Assembly: GCA_023437885.1 (NCBI GenBank)
Contig: JAEZFH010000062.1
Location: forward strand, 1 to 5,266
DNA: 5,266 nt
DNA from: Bacillota bacterium
GTDB taxonomy: Bacteria; Bacillota; Clostridia; Lachnospirales; Lachnospiraceae
Direction of reading: 5' to 3'
The position numbers were made by a program, and so were the translations under genes. Position 1 is the first letter of the stretch, and every line of letters starts with the position of its first letter. Below the pieces are notes generated by a model. The model saw only the letters and a list, made by a program, of their open reading frames with translations, ran no database searches and was not told the origin of the DNA. Below are positions 1-5,266 of this stretch, in pieces.

Positions 1-1333
1 CCGTACTATTCGGTTCGCTCAGGATGCTGGGGCGATAGAAAAGGGTATTATTCGGATGTTTGGCTAAAAGCTTCGGCATAAAGGAAAGCTGAATCAAAGG
101 CTTAAGCTTGATTGACAGGAGAAAATCCAGTATCTCATCCACATAGTGGAAGGTCAGATAAGGATTCCCTGACCGGTCCTCGTTATATAACATCATCGAA
201 TCGTCAAGAATTCCGTGGAACTTGACATAGTGGAAGCCCACATCCTTCTGGAGCTGCCTCAGCTCCTCCTGCACCCGCTGCATCAGCAGTTCCTTTGCCC
301 TTCCGACTCCGGTGAAGGTTTTAAAGGTATGCTCCAAGGTCTTTTTCTGACTGTCCGCCTTTACCTCTACCGTCTTACACGGAAGATTACTGTTAATCAC
401 CGTACTTTTTTTCACATTTTTGGTGTCCAGATACTCTCCCAGCTTATTGAGGTAATCCAGCTGCTCCATAACCAAGAAGCCTTTATAATATACTGTACTG
501 AACATCTTCGTTTTTTTCTGCGCGGCCTCCTGCTTGTGTTCCTTACGGTACTGCTTCGGCAGTACTCCGTACTTCTTCTTGAAGCAGTCTACAAAATACC
601 TGCTGTTGGCAAAGCCGTTATTGGCTGCAATCTGCTCCATGGTGAGATTGGTGGTAAGCAGATCATTCACGGCATGGTTCATACGGATGCCGGTAAGATA
701 GTTAAAGAAGCTGACCCCCATATTGATTTTGAAAAAATGGGAGAAATAGGATGGGGACAAAAATTCCTTCTCCGCGATCTGTTCCAGAGTAATATTCTCC
801 ATATAATTGCTGTTCAGGTATTGGATAATGGTTCTCAGTCTCTGCAGGTGCTTGGAGTTCTGGTTCGGCTGGTTTGAATCAAAGCTTTTGAAATTCTTCA
901 CCAGCTCCAGTATGATCTGGTATGCCAGAGAAATGGTCATCAGGTCATTCTGCTCCGTATCGTTATAATTAATGTAAATCAGCTGGGCTATAATTCTTTT
1001 AAGCTCCACATACTTGGATTTATTATGATAAACGGTGGAATTGCAATGGAAGAAAGAGGATTCATCCAGCCATTTCTTGAAGTAACCGTAATTAATCTGA
1101 AGCACTACGGTAACATTATCCTTGCTTACAATTTCATGCACCTGATTACTGTTAATGAGAATAATATCATCCTCGGACAGATGGTAGGTCTCGGATTCAA
1201 CAATCAGAGTTAAATTGCCGCTTAAAACTAAAAATATTTCAATTCTGTTATGCCAATGCCTGGGTTCTTCAGAAATATTGTGTATGCCGATAATTATTGG
1301 CATATCTTCCGTAAATTCAATGTTCTCCTGCAT
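1..1333 (-). CDS. AraC-family transcriptional regulator fused to a GH39 (beta-xylosidase-like) domain, 3' end outside window
   Basis: A cytoplasmic DNA-binding regulator, reading from ATG at 1333 leftward without a stop to the window edge (444 codons seen). Residues about 10-75 form a cupin-like sensor with H26/H28 (HWH) and H66. Residues about 165-263 are the AraC double helix-turn-helix: first helix pair around 181-202 (LEQIAEKEFLSPSYFSHFFK), second around 232-263, ending in the family signature F251, YG 255-256, P259, YR 262-263. After a basic linker, residues about 313-444 match the start of GH39 beta-xylosidases: G342/G344/R345, then GFHYVKFHGILDD (366-378) and FMPKLLA (418-424). The catalytic glutamates of GH39 would lie further on, so hydrolase activity cannot be judged. 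AGGAGGT at 1345-1351 is a strong ribosome site, but 11 nt from the ATG, slightly long. The gene is divergent from the binding-protein operon, which is the usual place for a local sugar-responsive activator. The AraC call is near certain; the GH39 call is strong by motif recall; the sensing role is inferred. Confidence 0.92.
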   Translation of the reverse strand, partial: MQENIEFTEDMPIIIGIHNISEEPRHWHNRIEIFLVLSGNLTLIVESETYHLSEDDIILINSNQVHEIVSKDNVTVVLQINYGYFKKWLDESSFFHCNSTVYHNKSKYVELKRIIAQLIYINYNDTEQNDLMTISLAYQIILELVKNFKSFDSNQPNQNSKHLQRLRTIIQYLNSNYMENITLEQIAEKEFLSPSYFSHFFKINMGVSFFNYLTGIRMNHAVNDLLTTNLTMEQIAANNGFANSRYFVDCFKKKYGVLPKQYRKEHKQEAAQKKTKMFSTVYYKGFLVMEQLDYLNKLGEYLDTKNVKKSTVINSNLPCKTVEVKADSQKKTLEHTFKTFTGVGRAKELLMQRVQEELRQLQKDVGFHYVKFHGILDDSMMLYNEDRSGNPYLTFHYVDEILDFLLSIKLKPLIQLSFMPKLLAKHPNNTLFYRPSILSEPNST

Positions 1334-1401
1334 AATTAACGCTTACCTCCTATGAATTTCATTATTTACCATTAATAAATCACCTTATTTTTCTAGTAAC
1401 A

Positions 1402-1430
1402 ATTATAAATAAATTGAAATCTTTTTTTAA
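1402..1430 (-). promoter_or_regulatory. Candidate sigma-A promoter for the AraC-GH39 regulator
   Basis: Reading the minus strand, TTAAAA (1430-1425) is followed after 17 nt by a perfect TATAAT (1407-1402). Transcription would start near 1395 and give a leader of about 60 nt containing the AGGAGGT site. The -35 matches consensus at 4 of 6 positions. The region is AT-rich, so chance matches are expected. A second minus-strand TATAAT at 1520-1515 has no good -35. Confidence 0.45.
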
Positions 1431-1504
1431 TTATTACATAAAACTGCAGAATCTTTCGCTCGGTCACTTAACTAATCACGAACCACCTATTAAGTACAAC
1501 CAAA

Positions 1505-1526
1505 TTATGTGTATATTATAACATAA
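1505..1526. repeat. Inverted repeat TTATGT-N10-ACATAA, operator-like
   Basis: Perfect 6 bp arms (1505-1510 and 1521-1526) flank a 10 bp AT-only centre apart from its first base, 22 bp in all. Arm spacing of about one to two helical turns suits a dimeric repressor. It overlaps the minus-strand TATAAT at 1520-1515 and lies about 20 bp upstream of the plus-strand candidate -35 at 1543. In AT-rich DNA a 6 bp arm match is only modest evidence. Confidence 0.3.
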
Positions 1527-1542
1527 AAACTATAGAAAAGCA

Positions 1543-1571
1543 TTGTAAACTTTTATTTTTGATGTTAAAAT
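1543..1571 (+). promoter_or_regulatory. Candidate distal promoter of the binding-protein operon
   Basis: TTGTAA (1543-1548), 17 nt spacer, then TAAAAT (1566-1571) preceded by TG at 1563-1564, giving an extended -10 (TGTTAAAAT). The -10 matches 5 of 6 consensus bases and the -35 matches 4 of 6. Start of transcription would be near 1578, leaving a leader of roughly 280 nt that contains the foldable segment at 1681-1762. Confidence 0.4.
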
Positions 1572-1577
1572 GTAACA
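1563..1577. repeat. Inverted repeat TGTTA-N5-TAACA over the distal -10
   Basis: Five-bp perfect arms (1563-1567, 1573-1577) separated by AAATG. The element covers the -10 and the predicted start point of the distal promoter, where a repressor would block initiation. Short arms make this a weak call. Confidence 0.25.
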
Positions 1578-1610
1578 ATAATATAGTTTTTTTTTAGACG
1601 TATATAGTTG

Positions 1611-1632
1611 TTTTGAATAAAAGCGTTCGAAA
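1611..1632. repeat. Imperfect inverted repeat TTTTGAA-N8-TTCGAAA
   Basis: Arms 1611-1617 and 1626-1632 pair at 6 of 7 positions around an 8 bp centre containing AAAGCG. The right part (AAAAGCGTT) resembles half of a CcpA catabolite-response site, but the other half does not match the cre consensus. Could be an operator; no assignment made. Confidence 0.22.
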
Positions 1633-1680
1633 CCCTGTAAAACAATAATCTTGCAGTTATTTTTTCTACTCAGATTTAAA

Positions 1681-1762
1681 CATGGTGAACAGGTATCGCA
1701 TAACAGCAATAGCGAAAGGTGGGGGTGCCACCAGTCCTTTTTGTGCGAAGCGCCATACCATG
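1681..1762 (+). other. Foldable leader segment, possible structured RNA or attenuator
   Basis: A GC-richer island in AT-rich DNA that can close on itself: CATGGT (1681-1686) pairs with ACCATG (1757-1762). Inside are TCGC/GCGA (1696-1699 with 1712-1715), GGTGG/CCACC (1718-1722 with 1728-1732, loop GGGTG) and GCG/CGC (1745-1747 with 1751-1753), giving a multi-branch layout. An alternative outer pair is GGTAT (1692-1696) with ATACC (1755-1759). The run CCTTTTT (1736-1742) after the GGTGG hairpin gives it a weak terminator look, and AAAGG (1715-1719) can also pair with CCTTT (1736-1740). It would be transcribed only from the distal promoter. I do not recognise a known riboswitch class. Confidence 0.3.
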
Positions 1763-1792
1763 GACATGCGCAGCAATGTGCAGCGGACATGC
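1762..1792 (+). repeat. Direct repeats GGACATGC x2 enclosing a second repeat pair, candidate activator site
   Basis: GGACATGC occurs at 1762-1769 and again at 1785-1792, a period of 23 bp. Between and overlapping them, TGCGCAGC (1767-1774) and TGTGCAGC (1777-1784) repeat with a 10 bp period, one helical turn. AraC-type regulators commonly bind direct repeats about two turns apart close to or overlapping the -35, and this block sits just upstream of, and touching, the extended -10 at 1790-1798. That the AraC-GH39 protein binds here is inference. Confidence 0.42.
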
Positions 1793-1798
1793 TATAAT
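1790..1798 (+). promoter_or_regulatory. Candidate proximal promoter (extended -10, TGCTATAAT) for the binding-protein operon
   Basis: A perfect extended -10, TG-N-TATAAT, with no recognisable -35 at 16-18 nt spacing (about 1769-1776 reads as GC-rich repeat sequence). A consensus -10 lacking a -35 is typical of activator-dependent promoters, and the direct repeats occupy the place where the -35 would be. Transcription would start near 1805 and give a leader of about 57 nt, ending in the AAAGGAGGG ribosome site at 1848-1856. A small TTAGG/CCTAA hairpin (1829-1844) lies just before that site. Confidence 0.55.
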
Positions 1799-1861
1799 GT
1801 TTACTGTGTTTATATAAAAAGGTAAAGGTTAGGCACAAACCTAAACTAAAGGAGGGTAAAT

Positions 1862-3757
1862 ATGTTAAGAGGTAAAAGAATCACTGCCATTATGCTAGTT
1901 TTAGTAATGGTAATCGCGTCGGTATTATCCGGCTGCGGAAAGAAAACAGAAGAAAAACCGACAACAACACCAACACAGGCTCCGGCTGCAGAAGCAACCG
2001 TAGCACCCACAGAGGCACCTGCCACTGATACTCCGGATGCTGATCCCAATGCACTTCCCAGAACCGAGACGCTGTATATCGGCGGCCAGCAGTGGGGCAC
2101 GGTTAACGGCTGGAACCCGTTAGGCGACAACAATAATAACGCATTAGCACTGGCTGCATCAGGAAGCGGTTCCCGTACTGTTATGTTCGAAACATTATAC
2201 ATGTACAATTTCCTGGATGCTTCCATGACTCCTCTGCTCGCAGACGGCGATTACGTTTGGAACGCCGATATGACAGAGATGACCGTTAAGATCAACAGCG
2301 CAGCCAAATGGAGCGATGGTACTCCGGTTACTGCTGATGACGTAGCTTATACCTATGAAACAGATGTTAAGATTGCTAACAACGCAGGAAACAACAACAA
2401 GCCATATATTGAATCCGTAACGGCTGTTGATGCTTCCACCGTAGTTATTAAGTCTACTTTAAATGATCAAGGCAAATCAACTAATCCTTTGATGCTGGTT
2501 AATTTCCTCGGCTCCTTCTACGTTGCTCAAAAGGCTTGGATCCAAACCGTAGAAGAACGCAATGGCAATGATGCTACAAAAATCAAAGCTGATCCCGCTG
2601 AAGATGTTGTTTATTCCGGACCTTACGGAAAGTACTATGCAGATGAGCAAAAGGTTGTATTCGTCCGCAATGAGAGTTATTGGGGCCAGGATGCTTCCAT
2701 GTGGGGCAAGCTTCCGGTTCCTAAATATCTTGCTTGTACCCTTTATGCAGACAATGCAGCAACAGAGGTTGCCTTCAAGGCAGGCGAGGTTGACGTTGAC
2801 CAGCAGTTCATCCCTAACATTCAGGATCTCTGGTTAAAGGATGGTCTTCCGATCTCCACCTATATTAGTGAGCCTCCTTACGGAATCTGTGTAAGCATTC
2901 CTACCGCTTTCTATAACCTTGAAAAACCTGCACTTCAGAATGTAGCAGTTCGTAAGGCAATTGCTATGGCAGTGGATTATGATGCAATCAATGCCAATGC
3001 CATGACAGGCCAATCCCCTACCTTCCAGCAGGTACCCCGTTCTCTTATGAACCCGACCGATGGTGAGCAGGCAACCTTCGATCACGACGCAGTGAAGGAT
3101 CTTCAGTGGGTCGGCAATGATGTTGAAGGCGCTAAGAAGCTGCTGGATGATGCCGGTCTCGTTGATAAAGACGGAGATGGTTTCCGTGAATTTGATGGTA
3201 AGAAGATGAGCTTTGTAGCAGCTTGCCCGAATGGTTGGAGTGACTGGCAGGCAGCAATCGAGATCGTTGCAGCTGCAGGCGAGACGATCGGTATCGAGAT
3301 TACTACTCAGTATCCCGAAGCAGATCCCTATCTTACCACTGTAACCTCAGCTCATCAGCAGGATTTTGATATCTTCATGATGTGGACCGACAGCGCTTCT
3401 CCCGTACAGCCTTGGGGCCGTATGCGTTATCTGATGAGCAGCGAGTTTAACGGTATTGAAGGTAACTGGTCCGGTAACTATGGCCATTACAGCAATGACC
3501 GCATTCAAGAGTTGATCAAGCTGATCCCTGGCGCAGATGCTGCTAAAGCAAAGGAATACTACACAGAAGCTGTTAAGACATACTTAACTGATGTTCCTTC
3601 CTTTGGACTTATGTATAGACCTGACAAGTTCCATGCTGTTAACGAATCCGTATGGACCGGTTTCCCTGAGCAGGGCGATGGCTTAAATATTCCTCCGTCA
3701 GATTGTACCGATGGTTACGGTATTGCCGCTCTGTATAATATTTCATTGGTTCAGTAG
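1862..3757 (+). CDS. ABC transporter solute-binding lipoprotein, family 5 (OppA/DppA-like), probably oligosaccharide-binding
   Basis: Captures substrate outside the cell and delivers it to the permeases encoded downstream. The protein is 631 aa, longer than the roughly 540 aa of classical OppA. Residues 1-25 are a lipoprotein signal peptide: basic KR, hydrophobic core, lipobox LSGC with acylated C25. Residues about 30-66 are a Thr/Pro/Ala-rich flexible tether. The mature fold starts near ETLYIGGQQW (69-78). The SBP_bac_5 signature KWSDGTPVTADDV is at 149-161, with a second family block NVAVRKAIAMAVDYDAI from 360, and an acidic DKDGDGF loop at 435-441 that is common in this family and may bind metal. 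The ETLYIGG...W...NP opening is recalled from carbohydrate-binding family 5 proteins of Thermotoga and clostridia, and the divergent GH39-type regulator supports a sugar ligand; the exact ligand is unknown. The ATG at 1862 is set by AAAGGAGGG at 1848-1856 and by the intact signal peptide. Family call very sure, substrate moderate. Confidence 0.95.
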   Translation: MLRGKRITAIMLVLVMVIASVLSGCGKKTEEKPTTTPTQAPAAEATVAPTEAPATDTPDADPNALPRTETLYIGGQQWGTVNGWNPLGDNNNNALALAASGSGSRTVMFETLYMYNFLDASMTPLLADGDYVWNADMTEMTVKINSAAKWSDGTPVTADDVAYTYETDVKIANNAGNNNKPYIESVTAVDASTVVIKSTLNDQGKSTNPLMLVNFLGSFYVAQKAWIQTVEERNGNDATKIKADPAEDVVYSGPYGKYYADEQKVVFVRNESYWGQDASMWGKLPVPKYLACTLYADNAATEVAFKAGEVDVDQQFIPNIQDLWLKDGLPISTYISEPPYGICVSIPTAFYNLEKPALQNVAVRKAIAMAVDYDAINANAMTGQSPTFQQVPRSLMNPTDGEQATFDHDAVKDLQWVGNDVEGAKKLLDDAGLVDKDGDGFREFDGKKMSFVAACPNGWSDWQAAIEIVAAAGETIGIEITTQYPEADPYLTTVTSAHQQDFDIFMMWTDSASPVQPWGRMRYLMSSEFNGIEGNWSGNYGHYSNDRIQELIKLIPGADAAKAKEYYTEAVKTYLTDVPSFGLMYRPDKFHAVNESVWTGFPEQGDGLNIPPSDCTDGYGIAALYNISLVQ

Positions 3758-3818
3758 TCTTTCTATTAACATCTGTACATGAAATATAAACTTAAATAGT
3801 AATACCTGAATCTTATAG

Positions 3819-3854
3819 TCAGCCATGTTTCGGGAGTTCTTGAAACATGGCTGA
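3819..3854 (+). other. Strong stem-loop between binding-protein and permease genes
   Basis: TCAGCCATGTTTC (3819-3831) and GAAACATGGCTGA (3842-3854) are perfect 13 bp complements around GGGAGTTCTT; two G.U pairs and one G-C can extend the stem to an AGTT tetraloop. It starts 61 nt after the binding-protein stop. No T-run follows (next bases TTTCAAAA), so it is not a classical intrinsic terminator. It fits a partial terminator or a 3' barrier to exonucleases that keeps the binding-protein mRNA more abundant than the permease mRNA, as is common in ABC import operons. The role is inferred; the structure is plain in the sequence. Confidence 0.7.
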
Positions 3855-3897
3855 TTTCAAAATACCGGAGCAATATGTTAACGGTCTACAGTTTAAA

Positions 3898-3904
3898 AGA
3901 AAGG
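3898..3904 (+). promoter_or_regulatory. Ribosome site AGAAAGG that decides the permease start
   Basis: AGAAAGG matches the 5' part of the full anti-Shine-Dalgarno complement AGAAAGGAGG. It ends only 1 nt before the upstream in-frame ATG at 3906, too close for initiation, and 13 nt before the ATG at 3918. Aligned to the full complement, that gives the second ATG about 10 nt. The second ATG is therefore favoured. Confidence 0.5.
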
Positions 3905-3917
3905 CATGGTTATTTCT

Positions 3918-4922
3918 ATGAAAGGCTATCGCAAATATTTTGGCAAAAAAATAGTATGGTTTTTCCTTACATTATTCATTGCATTCATACTAAATTTTGC
4001 ACTTCCCCGAATGATGCCGGCAGATCCTGTTGCAAATATTATGTCTAAAACAGCAAGAGGACTTTCCGACACCGCTGCGACAAAAGCGATGTATGACAAC
4101 TATGTCAAGGTATTTGGCCTTGATAAACCACCCGTCGTACAGTTTTTTACCTACATTGCTAATGCATTACACGGAGATTTCGGTCTTTCCTTCAGCCAAT
4201 ATCCGCGCAGGGTAACCGATATTATTTCTAGTGCAATTCTTTGGACTATCGGTCTGCAGATGCCTGCCATCATCGTAGGGTGGATCCTGGGCAATATCCT
4301 GGGCGCATTGGCAGCTTATATTAAAAAGGGCTTTGATAAGTTCCTTATGCCGCTCTCTCTGTTCTTCAGCTGTGTCCCCGCCTTCGGTATGGCAGTTATT
4401 ATGCTCGGAATTTTTGCAGTCCGGCTGAAGATTGCACCTATCGGCGGAGGGTATGGTTTTGATCTGATTCCTAATTTCAGCTGGACCTTCATCAAATCGA
4501 TCTTTGTACATTACCAACTGCCCTTCTGGTCCATCGTTATGATCTCCATCGGTGGGCAGGCAATCGGTATGCGTTCCATGTCGATTTATGAATTGAATGC
4601 AGATTATGTAAAGTACAGCCGTTTTCTTGGTATCAAAGACAGAAAAATTGTTGGGTATGTATTCCGGAATGCCATGCTTCCCCAGGTAACCGGTCTTGCC
4701 CTTTCCCTGGGTACTATGATCGGCGGCGCCTTGGTTGCCGAAATCATCTTCAGTTATCCGGGTCTGGGTACGACGATGCTCTCTGCCGTTACCGCCTCGG
4801 ATTATCCGCTTCTGTCGGCTACCACCTTGATTATTACCATCATGGTTCTGATAGCCACATTTTTAATTGATATTATCTATGGTTTGATTGACCCGCGTGT
4901 TAAAGCGGCGCAATTTGATTAA
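3918..4922 (+). CDS. ABC transporter permease, OppB/DppB type
   Basis: Integral membrane subunit forming one half of the translocation channel. With the ATG at 3918 the protein is 334 aa (338 aa from the in-frame ATG at 3906), normal for this family (about 305-340). MKGYRKYFGKK gives a short basic cytoplasmic tail; hydrophobic spans lie at about 12-30, 105-133, 142-169, 203-216, 258-279 and 300-323. The N-terminal LPRMMPADPV (29-38) matches the LP...PGDP block of OppB proteins. The EAA-type loop that contacts the ATPase is at about 226-257: NADYV, G238 of FLGI, then RNAMLP (250-255). The end has the characteristic YGLIDPR (321-327). It lies 160 bp after the binding-protein stop, past the stem-loop, with no clear promoter of its own, so it is probably co-transcribed. 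The next permease follows after 14 bp. Its partner ATPases are not in view. Confidence 0.95.
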   Translation: MKGYRKYFGKKIVWFFLTLFIAFILNFALPRMMPADPVANIMSKTARGLSDTAATKAMYDNYVKVFGLDKPPVVQFFTYIANALHGDFGLSFSQYPRRVTDIISSAILWTIGLQMPAIIVGWILGNILGALAAYIKKGFDKFLMPLSLFFSCVPAFGMAVIMLGIFAVRLKIAPIGGGYGFDLIPNFSWTFIKSIFVHYQLPFWSIVMISIGGQAIGMRSMSIYELNADYVKYSRFLGIKDRKIVGYVFRNAMLPQVTGLALSLGTMIGGALVAEIIFSYPGLGTTMLSAVTASDYPLLSATTLIITIMVLIATFLIDIIYGLIDPRVKAAQFD

Positions 4923-4936
4923 GGGAGGAACCGCAT

Positions 4937-5266
4937 ATGAAGAACACGATACGTCAAATATTTCACTCTCCCAAATTTGTTGCAGGATTTTCTATTTTCA
5001 GCTTTGTACTTCTGATACTAATCGTCTACCCGCTCTTTTTTCCAGGTAATCCGCTTCAGATGATCGGTCTGAGCTCCTTTTCCAAGCCCGGAACCTATAT
5101 CTCCTTGTATGATTCAATTAGTGCCGATTCCAGTGTCATGAAGCTGCCGGATGCCGGAGAAAAAAGACTGGCGAATAAATTAAACGATGAAGACCGCCTT
5201 GCGATGAAGGAATGGCTGACCGCGGTAGGTGTTGCTGAAGCGGAGATTGATATCACGAATACCGAC
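4937..5266 (+). CDS. ABC transporter permease, OppC/DppC type, N-terminal part (3' end outside window)
   Basis: Second channel subunit of the importer; 110 codons are visible and the frame is open to the right edge. HSPKFVAGFSIFSFVLLILI (10-29) is the FxxxPxxxxG entry plus first membrane span of OppC_N-type permeases, followed by YPLFFPGNPLQMIGL. From about residue 40 to 110 the chain is hydrophilic and rich in charged residues, an extracytoplasmic stretch. The LGTD...GRD block that classical OppC proteins reach about 40-50 residues after the first span has not appeared by residue 110, so an insertion is present. Start is firm: AGGGAGG at 4922-4928 overlaps the upstream stop codon (4920-4922) and sits 8 nt before the ATG, suggesting coupled translation with the OppB-type gene. 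The OppC assignment rests on the N-terminus and gene order. Confidence 0.88.
   Translation, partial: MKNTIRQIFHSPKFVAGFSIFSFVLLILIVYPLFFPGNPLQMIGLSSFSKPGTYISLYDSISADSSVMKLPDAGEKRLANKLNDEDRLAMKEWLTAVGVAEAEIDITNTD

Larger units (their letters stand above)
1334..1861. other. Long divergent intergenic control region
   Basis: 528 bp without a credible gene separate the regulator start from the binding-protein start. The part nearest the regulator (about 1334-1660) is very AT-rich. A GC-richer island follows at about 1681-1792. It holds candidate promoters for both directions, three short inverted repeats and a foldable segment, listed separately. The only reading frame of any length here is on the minus strand (1530-1838); it would need a TTG start with no ribosome site and is not accepted as a gene. 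Confidence 0.8.

Noticed and set aside
215..877. 220 aa plus-strand open frame
   Set aside because: It lies entirely antisense to the AraC-GH39 gene, whose opposite frame encodes clear HTH and GH39 motifs; Leu/His-rich composition is typical of an antisense shadow.
1619..1632. CcpA cre site (AAAAGCGTTCGAAA)
   Set aside because: Only the central AAGCGTT portion fits; both outer ends miss consensus, so it is not called as a cre site.
1718..1742. GGTGG/CCACC hairpin followed by CCTTTTT as a true intrinsic terminator
   Set aside because: Only a 5 bp stem, a T-run offset by four bases and no upstream plus-strand gene to terminate; kept only as part of the foldable leader.
1530..1838. 102 aa minus-strand open frame in the intergenic region
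   Set aside because: Needs a TTG start, has no ribosome site (preceded by a pyrimidine-rich complement of the plus-strand site), Cys/Trp/Lys-rich composition with no domain, and overlaps the proximal promoter and repeat block.
1846..2226. 126 aa minus-strand frame
   Set aside because: Antisense to the signal peptide and N-terminal domain of the binding lipoprotein; Ala/Val/Gly-rich repeats mirror the Thr/Pro/Ala tether.
3855..3905. Separate promoter for the permease genes after the hairpin
   Set aside because: No -35/-10 pair with 16-18 nt spacing found; TATGTT near 3874 has no partner.
4167..4517. 116 aa minus-strand frame
   Set aside because: Antisense to the OppB-type permease, with no ribosome site or recognisable domain.

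Overview
The window looks like a carbohydrate-uptake locus from a low-to-mid-GC Gram-positive anaerobe, most likely a clostridium of the Lachnospiraceae type. The evidence is strong AGGAGG-type ribosome sites, a lipoprotein signal peptide followed by a Thr/Pro/Ala-rich tether, an AT-rich intergenic region, and the gene types themselves. The taxon is inferred from style and family content, not from a marker gene.

Layout: positions 1-1333, minus strand, hold the first 444 codons of a regulator that continues past the left edge. It has an N-terminal cupin-like sensor, an AraC-type double helix-turn-helix, and then the beginning of a glycoside hydrolase family 39 (beta-xylosidase-like) domain. 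Positions 1334-1861 are a long (528 bp) divergent control region with candidate promoters on both strands, several inverted repeats, a GC-richer segment that can fold as RNA, and a pair of direct repeats abutting an extended -10. Positions 1862-3757, plus strand, encode a family 5 extracellular solute-binding lipoprotein. A 148 bp gap with a perfect 13 bp stem-loop follows. Then come an OppB/DppB-type permease (about 3918-4922) and, 14 bp later, the start of an OppC/DppC-type permease (from 4937) that runs off the right edge.

How they work together: the binding protein and two permeases form the substrate-capturing and membrane parts of an ABC importer of the oligopeptide/nickel (SBP_bac_5) class. 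ATPase genes of the OppD/OppF type would be expected beyond the right edge. The divergent regulator carries a xylosidase-like domain, and the N-terminus of the binding protein resembles the carbohydrate-binding members of this class. I therefore infer that the importer takes up plant-derived beta-linked oligosaccharides (xylo- or cello-oligosaccharides) rather than peptides, and that the regulator senses the imported sugar and controls the divergent operon. The substrate is inference.

I saw no tRNA, rRNA, CRISPR array, insertion sequence or phage gene.
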